This document shows, piece after piece, positions 56,906-64,000 of a stretch of 64,000 nucleotides of DNA (position 1 is its first letter; the number at the start of each line of letters is the position of its first letter). Below the pieces are notes generated by a model. It saw only the letters and a list, made by a program, of their open reading frames with translations. It had not been told where the DNA came from and did not search any database. Both the position numbers and the translations under genes were made by a program. The stretch is taken from the NCBI GenBank assembly GCA_963989385.1, contig OZ022500.1, positions 107,053,842-107,117,841 on the forward strand, read 5' to 3'. This DNA comes from Ctena decussata. Lineage: Eukaryota > Mollusca > Bivalvia > Lucinida > Lucinidae.

Positions 56906-57630
56906 AAATGGTGTCTACTTTCAAAGGAACAAATTATCAAGTATCCAATTCTAGATTGGCCATAAAGAGGGGATTTTGCCTTTCTAAAATGACACCAAAT
57001 ATCCAAATCAGATTTATGGAATTCCGCTGTAAGATGGAGATTTCCCATGTAAAACAATCCCAAAAATCTAGATCCATCTTATGGCTAAGACTAAGATGTC
57101 ATCTTCATATGAAGCAACACTACCCAAAAATTCACCTGCAAGTATTTTTCTTTATGGCTGGCTGGTTAAGCCAAAGGTTTTACAGTCCCTAGCAACAAGC
57201 CTTTTCTGTAGCCATGGCAACAGACTCCTTTTAACATAAACAAAAAAGGACTTACCAGCCCGTTATCAGTAGTAAGCACTGTTGTTAACGGCAGCAGCCA
57301 AGGTTGTAATGTCCCTTTATCTGAAATCAGTTGAAAACAGGTACTGGTCTACTTGTCCATGATCACGTATCACGTAACAGTAGCTGGATCAAGGTAGTTA
57401 CAATGCATATTGGTTTCTTTAAGAAAACAATTTCCTTCCAATTTCACATGTTTCTCCCACTGAATCTCTCAGTCACCATGGCAACCTAAAAAGATCAGAA
57501 AACTTATTGGAAACTAAAGCCTAATAAAAACGTCATAGACAAACAATTTTGTGACAAATTAAAACACAGAAACAATGAACAAATAATATTAAGGTGTGTA
57601 GGTATACCTTCATTGCTTTTCTGAGATGTT
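56906..57630. other. Non-genic; family K fragment
   Basis: 'acaatcccaaaaatctagat' at about 57053, also at 12163 and 16765. No gene recognised. The family A copy starts at about 57592. Confidence 0.5.
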
Positions 57631-58062
57631 TTAACTCTTTCAGTACCAAAAAGCAGACGACAAAATTTACGTCTGCAAAAATTTAAAAAATGCCTTGTCC
57701 AAGACTTTTTATATTGAGAATTCAAAGACTAGAGGGCAAACACTGTAGATCTAGATGAGGCGGCTCATAATGAGCCGCCTCATCCGAATCTACGCTGTTT
57801 GCAAATTTTGCTAATTGCGTCACTGGGGGTTAAAGAGTTAAAGGAAACATTTTTTGAGACTTCCTATTTGCTTCCATGGATGAAGAAGCTATTGCAAAAT
57901 GGGATCTACCCCTTTAAATAAAAAAATAGCTCCTAGGGGGCAAATTCTTTCCTTACAGGAGGGAGCAAATTCTTTCCTTACAGGAGTAGATCCCCAATGA
58001 GAAAGGAGGCAAAAAGGAAATGGCTAAATTGCTCCCCTTGAAAGTGTATTCACTCACCTTAA
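57592..58062. mobile_element. MITE family A containing a family F MITE
   Basis: TTAAGGTGTGTAGGTATACC at the left, GAAAGTGTATTCACTCACCT at the right. Split at 57631-57841. The 'ggagcaaattctttccttac' block is doubled. Confidence 0.8.
57631..57841. mobile_element. MITE family F nested in family A
   Basis: TTAACTCTTTCAGTACCAAA and GGGGGTTAAAGAGTTAA ends. Hairpin GATGAGGCGGCTCATAATGA / complement, GCAGACG/CGTCTGC pair. Confidence 0.88.
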
Positions 58063-58399
58063 AACAAAATCATTAAGACCTACTCAAAAGAAAAATACCA
58101 ATATAACACTAAATTTGCAGCATCCTAACCAATCAGTGTAAAATAATTATCCTAAACTTTGACCAAGGTGATTGCACTGTTTGGCAGTCTATCAAAAATG
58201 CTGATGGATGGTAAATGGTGCATACCCTGATCAGGCTGCTCCTTTGAGGGGAGAAACTGATGATGCCTCTCAAGGTTTATACTTACATATCTGTCCCAAT
58301 ACATTCAGAAGACAAATTCTGCTAATCCAGTTCAGATAAAATTATTGACATATCCACAGAAGGCTGTTCTGCAAAGTTCACTTGCCACAGTACCTAAGT

Positions 58400-58560
58400 G
58401 TGATTTACAAAGATGAAAAACTCAAAACACTGTATTTGTTTGGTTTTAAGACAAGGTTTCTTCCCTTCCCAAAACAAGCCCAAAATTTCAATTCCATCTT
58501 CTCAGATTGATCTAGATTTCTGGGATTGTTTTGGAAAGAAAAAAAACTCATCTTACAGCA
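58400..58560. repeat. Family K inverted repeat
   Basis: CCAAAACAAGCCCAAAATTT and its near complement TCTGGGATTGTTTTGG, with ATTGATCTAGA between. Confidence 0.55.
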
Positions 58561-58597
58561 GAATTAATAAAAAAATTGACGAATGGATGACTTGCAA

Positions 58598-58776
58598 TTT
58601 TATGTCCTTTTCAACAGTATTTCAGTCATATTATGACAATGGGAGGGTGATAATGAAAAACTGTGAGCAACAGAACCCCATTTATGGTTGAAAAGATATT
58701 TGACTCCAGCCAGATTCAAACCTGAGACCACTTGATCAGCAGGTCAGCACTCAACCCACTGAGCTACCCAGGCTAC
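58598..58776 (-). mobile_element. tRNA-derived SINE family B
   Basis: Head on the minus strand at 58776-58705: GTAGCCTGGGTAGCTCAGTG (A box), GGTTTGAATCTGG (B box). Body 'cagtatttcagtcatattat', 'gggagggtgataatgaaaaa'. Second copy at 62602-62758. Confidence 0.8.
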
Positions 58777-58848
58777 AATATCAGACCAATTTAGATTTGT
58801 GGCATGTTTTTAGAGGAGAAACATCCCAGTCTTATAGCCAAATAAATA

Positions 58849-59087
58849 TGAGCCGCGACACGAGAAAACCAACAATGTGGTCGTGCGCCCAGTGCATACT
58901 CAGATCATCCTGTGCAACCGCCCAGTCTAAAGAAGAGTCTTCGCTAAGCGCTTAAATGGTAGTTAAGAGTCTAAGCTAGCTCCATGCGGCCAGCGAAGAC
59001 TCTGATCAGACTGGGCGGATGCCCAGGCTGATCTGAGTCTCCGCTGGGTGCACGACCACTTTGTTGGTTTTCTCGTGTCGTGGCTCA
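58849..59087. mobile_element. MITE family B, intact
   Basis: TGAGCCGCGACACGAGAAAA and TTTTCTCGTGTCGTGGCTCA ends, TA flanks, inner GACTGGGCGGATGCCCAGGC. Confidence 0.93.
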
Positions 59088-59397
59088 TATGGTATTCAAA
59101 CACAGGAGATATTTGAACAGACTAATCAGGATCTTTGCTGTAAACTGTTTTTGGTTCAGAAGGCTCAAACCCGTGCTGGCATTTTGACCTACATGTAAAG
59201 TTTGTAAACAGAGCAAGAGATAAGTTTTGACCATTTGGGTATTTTATCCCCAGGAATTAAAATATTTGGGTAAACTGAAAAACTGAAGATACAAAATGTA
59301 ACAATGAATGTACATTACTAAAAAAGATTGGATAATAAGCAAAAAATATTTAACCAATTGCAAAGCCCTAAAGCTGCTCAAGAAGAACTGAAAATGC

Positions 59398-59909
59398 TTA
59401 AAGGAAAACACTCACTTAAATATAAACAGACTTCAAATTATAGATCTTGATTAGGAATTAAATTTGGTGAAAATTTCATGAAAATCGTACTTAAAATAAG
59501 AAAGATGTGAAGATTTTAAAAAATCAAAATGGCGGTCTTGGAGGCCGCCATTTTGGAAGTTCCTGTCACGTGATAAATATTTAAATCTAGAATAAGAGCA
59601 TAAATTGTTTACTTTTACTGTATTATTTAGTTTTAATTGTTTCTTTATGAAGTAAAATATAGATTTATGCATTTCATTTATCTACAGTTGTTTCAAACTA
59701 AAGCTATTCAGGATTTTCATTTTTGACTGTGAGTTTATGATGTCATTAACTCACAGATTTGCTGGTTCCCAGCTCAACAATTATATCTTTAAACTGTCAT
59801 ATCTTTCTTATTTTAAGTCCGATTTTCATGGAATTTTTGGCAAATTTCATGTTTAATTAGAATCTTTAATTTGAGTCCAACATGCAATTTAGTGAGTGTT
59901 TTCCTTTAA
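59398..59909. mobile_element. MITE with AGGAAAACACTCACT ends and TTAA flanks
   Basis: TTAAAGGAAAACACTCACTT and AGTGAGTGTTTTCCTTTAA at the ends. TTAA at both edges would fit a piggyBac-type duplication. Contains the hairpin CAAAATGGCGGTCTTGGAGG / CCGCCATTTTGG and mirrored 'tcatgaaaatcgtacttaaa'. Confidence 0.75.
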
Positions 59910-60096
59910 ATATATTTCATTTGAGCTAAAAGACATGATTTTATCTTCAGTAACTATATCAGTGGCATGCTTTTCTGGCCTTAAACATTTAACTTTTCCT
60001 CCTACAAGTTGAAAAATAAATAGGGTATTCTGTCAATTAATTGGGTATCAATACCCCAGGTTTTGAAACTGATAGAGTATTTGCTCAAAATAATTG

Positions 60097-60375
60097 GCCG
60101 GGCCGGGTAGCGCAATCGGTAGGGCACCTGACTCGTAAGTCAGAGGTCCTGGGTTCGAATCCCGGTCTGGCCACATACTTTCGTTTCTCCTTCCGCTGAT
60201 TCAAGAAGGGCAGTTGTCAGTTACTGGCGAAAGTATGTGCACTTAGTACTGGTTAACCGCTTAGGAGGTCTACGCCTGCCCAGGAATAGTGTGGTTAGGT
60301 TAACTGACCGTCCCGACATGACCTTAGTTGTTTACCGTGGACGTTAAGCATCAAATCAACCAACCAACCAAAAAA
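60097..60375 (+). mobile_element. tRNA-derived SINE family A, complete
   Basis: Target duplication TCAAAATAATTGG at about 60085-60097 and 60376-60388. Head GGCCGGGTAGCGCAATCGGT, B box GGTTCGAATCC, tail ACCAACCAACCAAAAAA. Almost the same as the copy at 40375, so both are recent. Confidence 0.95.
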
Positions 60376-60388
60376 TCAAAATAATTGG

Positions 60389-60883
60389 GTATTTTACCCC
60401 AAAAAGCAGCTTATCTGTTGCTCTGTGTAAAATAGAGCAGAGTCACATGACAGTGCAATTTTTTTGGAGAAGTCAATTTTACTGTTTCACTAATTTTAGT
60501 ACTTGCAGCCAATTCTTGGATATCCAGCTCAGTTGAAATCTGAGGACCATGGCGGAGCAAATACAGAAAGTCATCTCATTCATTTACAGTCAAACTGCTT
60601 ATGTGGTCACCTGTGTTGAGGGATCACCCATAGGGATCACCCATCTTAAACAACTACCTTTCCTAGGTCTTTGAACCAAAACAAGTGCAAATGAACCTGC
60701 ATAAGGTGTCATCTGACTTGCACATTTTTTTTTTTCGCTCTTCTCTTTGGAGATCCCTTTAATAGAACAGGTTTGACTGTACCTCAGTTGCAGGCAAAGG
60801 AAACGTAAAATGACTGATGGACATGCTGCAATCAAAATAATCCACAAAGTCTTGGCCTTTGGACAGGTCAACTAAATACAATG
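60389..60883. other. Non-genic
   Basis: No repeat family or gene recognised. The 90-codon minus frame at 60599-60871 has no domain that I know. Confidence 0.45.
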
Positions 60884-60944
60884 TAATAATAATAATAATT
60901 ATAACAATAATAATAATAATAATTATAATAATAACAATAATCTC
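60884..60944 (+). repeat. (AAT)n microsatellite
   Basis: AATAATAAT runs interrupted by AAC and AATTAT. Confidence 0.9.
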
Positions 60945-60980
60945 ATTCCATTCACACACTATATTGGTCTCTTCTTGAAA

Positions 60981-61313
60981 GGAAAGACTATTTCAAGACT
61001 ATTCTAAACTTGTCATTCCTCAGTTTCATAATCTTGGAAAGACTATTACAGGACTATTCTAAACTTGTCATTCCTCAGTTTCATAATCTTGGAAAGACTA
61101 TTACAGGACTATTCTAAACTTGTCATTCCTCAGTTTCATAATCTTGGAAAGACTATTACAGGACTATTCTAAACGTGTCATTCCTCAGTTTCATAATCTT
61201 GGAAAGACTATTACAGGACTATTCTAAACTTGCCATTCCTCAGTTTCATAATCTTGGAAAGACTATTACAGGACTATTCTAAACTTGCCATTCCTCAGTT
61301 TCATAATCTTGGT
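60981..61313 (+). repeat. 55-bp tandem repeat, six units
   Basis: Units begin GGAAAGACTATTACAGGACT and end CAGTTTCATAATCTT, at 60981, 61036, 61091, 61146, 61201 and 61256. Nearly identical to each other, so a recent expansion. Confidence 0.95.
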
Positions 61314-61544
61314 ATCTCATCTTAGGAAACTGAGATGAGCTGCATGTAAAATCTGGTGTAATGAGGGCTAAATTTGTAACTCTGCAATGACAGGAAAATT
61401 CTCTGAAAGGTTGGTAGTTAACGACTTACATCAAAACCCTCCACATAGTGACAGTTTTTCTAAGTGCTGTATAATTTTTCGAAATTTTGAAAAAGTTGGT
61501 TTTATTTTTCAGTAGTGAAGGTGATGAAAATTTCTGGCAGACTG

Positions 61545-61641
61545 GCAAACAGTGTAGACCCTGATCAGACTGCTCCTAGAAGCAGTGTGATCTGTGTATG
61601 CACTGTTTGCCTCAGCATTTCTGTCCCAACAGTTCCTGTAA
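61545..61641. repeat. Hairpin module with 'gcactgtttgcc'
   Basis: GGCAAACAGTGTAGACCCTG, ATCAGACTGCTCCTAGAAGC with complement, then ATGCACTGTTTGCCTCAGCA and 'tgtcccaacagttcctgtaa'. Family C is inserted just after it. Confidence 0.7.
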
Positions 61642-61646
61642 AACCC

Positions 61647-61847
61647 AGAGCTCTAGATAAGAGGGAGTATTTGGTGATAATTAGGGATAATTTTTGTTAA
61701 ATCTGCATAAAAACATATGTTGTGACCCCTCATCTGAACCGTCTCGACGAGACGGTTCAGATGAGGGGTCACAACATATGGTTTCGATGAGAAATAAAAA
61801 AAATTATCCTTAATTATCATCAAATACGCCCTCTTATCTAGAGCTCT
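61647..61847. mobile_element. MITE family C
   Basis: AGAGCTCTAGATAAGAGGGA and CCTCTTATCTAGAGCTCT ends. Perfect central hairpin CATCTGAACCGTCTCGACGA / complement. Confidence 0.94.
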
Positions 61848-62372
61848 GTGTGTCTGCACGGTTTGACTCAGCATTTCAGTCCCAACAGTTCCTGTAATAC
61901 CCATGCAAATAGTTAAATCAGGACCTTTGTTAGTCACCTCCATAGAGACCATAGCAGGAGGCAAAACATCCTGTGGAGAGAAAAGGAGTGAATCCAGAAA
62001 AAAGAAAGTATATTGTGAAGTGTGGGACACCTTGTTTGTCAGATGTCAAAAGTAGATCAATATTGGGATAAGAAAGAGTATAACATAGTAAGTTTTACAG
62101 ATTTAAACTAGTAAAAATATTTAATTCTGCACCAACTGGATCATATGGGAAATGTTTGGGAGGTCTGGAGATGACAGCATTTATCTTCACAACTGATCAC
62201 TCTGTCACAACACAGAGGCTGCAGAGATCATGGGTGCATTCAACTATGTAGGTGCTCAGGCAAGCACTTCTATAAGAATTGTCAGAAGACAATAAAGCAT
62301 GCCTTAAAACTAGGGCGTGTTCAATATGGACAATAACGGGCCATGTGAGATATGATGACGGACAACTTGCCA

Positions 62373-62600
62373 TTTTAACCCATTCTATTCAGGATACCCC
62401 TTTAGGGGTATCTGGGCAAACAGTTTGGATCCAGATCAGGCCCTACAAAGTAATGCCTGATCTGAGATCCAAACTGTTTGCTGCCTAGCCGTCATTTTTA
62501 CAAGAGTTAGTTAGACCAATATTGTCAAAATATTCTTGACTTTTGATGCAGACGACAATTTCAGTAGATGAAAAAAAAATACCGAGAATGCAATGAGTTA
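62373..62600. mobile_element. Family F-like MITE, different sequence
   Basis: TTAACCCATTCTATTCAGGA at the left and 'gcaatgagttaa' at the right. Mirrored GCAAACAGTTTGGATCCAGA / 'gatctgagatccaaactgtt', GCAGACGACAA segment. Same layout as family F. Confidence 0.65.
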
Positions 62601-62601
62601 A

Positions 62602-62758
62602 GTACTTTTCACAGTTTTCAGTCATATCAGGATGAGGGACGGTGATAATGAAAGGCTGTGTGCAATGGAACCCCCTTTACGATTGAAAAGATTTCCATCT
62701 CCCGGAAGCAAACTCTGGACCACTAGCCTAGTGCTTAACCCACTGAGCTACTGTCAAT
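62602..62758 (-). mobile_element. tRNA-derived SINE family B
   Basis: 'cagttttcagtcatatcagg', 'gacggtgataatgaaaggct'. Head on the minus strand with GTAGCTCAGTGGGTTAAGCA and a degenerate B box. Confidence 0.75.
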
Positions 62759-62949
62759 CCTCCATCTTAAATAAGATCAAATGATGTGTCAGAATAAACA
62801 GTTATTTTAAGAAATATTATTATGACAATATCACTGAACTCACTGTGAGTGTGAAATATATTGGGTCACAGTAATCTATGATATAAAGGTCAGTTCCTGT
62901 ATTATCATTACACCAAGTATGATAAAAGTCATTGATGTAAAAGGTAAAG

Positions 62950-63211
62950 GTTTCCCATAGCCTAATAGCCATAGGGGCAGGGTAGAAGAGACCAACTGTA
63001 TCTTGGGCACAGCTGATGAAAGGCGGAGCCCATCTTTCTCCTTTTGCTGACTTATCCTTCCCTGATTCGAAAAAGGTACCCACTTGCTGCTGGGTTGACA
63101 GAAAGAGTTTTCCAGTTGTCGGATGGCGATGGTGAGCCGCAAACTCACGACCTTCCGGTGACTTTCTGCACAAAAACCAAGCCATTCTAACCACTTGACT
63201 ACAGCGCCTCA
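62950..63211 (-). mobile_element. tRNA-derived SINE family C, uninterrupted
   Basis: Minus-strand head GAGGCGCTGTAGTCAAGTGG, TTAGAATGGC, and a B-box-like GGTCGTGAGTTTGCGG. Body 'accaactgtatcttgggcac', 'gacttatccttccctgattc'. The 141- and 90-codon minus frames across it are artefacts. Confidence 0.7.
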
Positions 63212-64000
63212 ATGATGTAGTGCTACACATATTGGCTAAAATCACTGGCCCATGAAATATAGATCACTCACACTGTCAGACAGCTCAAGCCATTAGCCCT
63301 AGTGCAAATCCATGAAACAGTGTTAGAAATATATGAGGCAAAATTACTGGACCATGAAATACAGGTCAAAACCAGACCCTGCATTCTATTGGTCACTCTC
63401 AGATGTAAGGCTATGCCAATGACTCTACTCCTTGTAGTTACTGAGAAACTGACTTTCATAAAGTTGGTGAAGTTCTTTTTCAAAGTGCAGTGAATCATGA
63501 AATATTGATCAACATCAAATATCACTTCTATGGCTGGAGGTTTCAAGAAAATAGCTGGAAAAGGGGGTGGGGTCGATTTTTTGACCCTATATTGTGACTT
63601 ACCTATATGATGTGTGACATGGAAAGTGCAATTGATAGGGGGTGAATAGTCTATTCTGCATGACACTCATTCTTCTCGTGACATCAGAGGGTCACCTAAC
63701 CAAGAAAGATGCACACAGACTTGTTTTGTTTTTTTCTGATTTTCCTACAGAATTTTTGCCTCTCCCTTTCTCTCTCTTCTTACTTGCCTTTTTACTGCGC
63801 ATTTATCCCAAATTTTTGTTTTGGCCCTGCTTGTTTGGTGAGCTCAGTACGGTTTTTGAAAGAAGACAAGGTCAAAGGCGATTTTCAGAACTTGATTTTT
63901 CAAGTTTTCTTTCGGCATTTGAAAGCTTCTTGTGTCCTCCCAGTATGTGTTATACGACTGATACTAAAAGCATGCAAGGCTATGCTAATGACATATACAG
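63212..64000. other. No supported feature
   Basis: A 132-codon minus frame (63268-63666) has no recognisable domain, and 63300-63560 carries phrases like those at 15890-16330 ('aaaattactggaccatgaaa', 'caggtca'), so it is probably a fragment of the element at 15732. Confidence 0.5.

Noticed and set aside
58705..58776. tRNA gene on the minus strand
   Set aside because: Acceptor stem and anticodon loop are degenerate, and the SINE body follows directly.
62820..63245. 141-codon minus-strand gene
   Set aside because: Covers SINE family C, which has another copy at 56413-56905; no domain.

Overview
The window looks like genomic DNA from a bivalve mollusc, probably a clam. The reasons are a vertebrate-like 15-exon animal gene, a Naiad-type Penelope retroelement with UGA codons read as selenocysteine (a trait reported for clam and spider Naiads), tandem-repeat elements of the oyster 'pearl' type, tRNA-derived SINEs and very many palindromic MITEs. 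The species is inference. No bacterial-style genes, CRISPR arrays or rRNA were seen.

Only one host gene can be supported. It is vitamin K-dependent gamma-glutamyl carboxylase (GGCX), on the minus strand from the ATG at 55976 to the stop at 21814. I rebuilt it by hand as 15 coding exons with GT-AG introns and consistent phases, giving 764 codons plus stop. Human GGCX also has 15 exons and 758 residues. The conserved lysine pair of the active site and a conserved cysteine are present. The introns are packed with nested transposable elements, a 1.32-kb tandem duplication and a 1.7-kb foldback element. The 5' UTR, promoter and polyadenylation site could not be fixed.

The left part (1-21.8 kb) has no recognised host gene. 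Its main feature is a nearly full-length Naiad retroelement at 4181-9617, flanked by two 233-bp pseudo-LTRs that look identical by eye. Its open frame holds an N-terminal GIY-YIG endonuclease and a C-terminal reverse transcriptase, interrupted by three in-frame UGA codons. All three fall at positions that are cysteine in the family: two in the cysteine pattern beside the GIY motif, and one in the CxC linker. The 3' UTR contains a stem-loop that fits a eukaryotic SECIS element. A 985-bp non-autonomous element has since inserted into the frame.

The remainder (10-21.8 kb, the introns, and 57-64 kb) consists of minisatellites (about 47, 25 and 55 bp units), three tRNA-derived SINE families (three copies of one with clear 12-13 bp target duplications), at least eight palindromic MITE families, three larger non-autonomous DNA transposons with TA flanks, and a group of tandem-repeat elements with complementary ends that resemble Helentron derivatives. 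Several insertions are nested and can be ordered in time. Coordinates of repeats come from reading by eye, so allow a few bases of error unless flanks are described.
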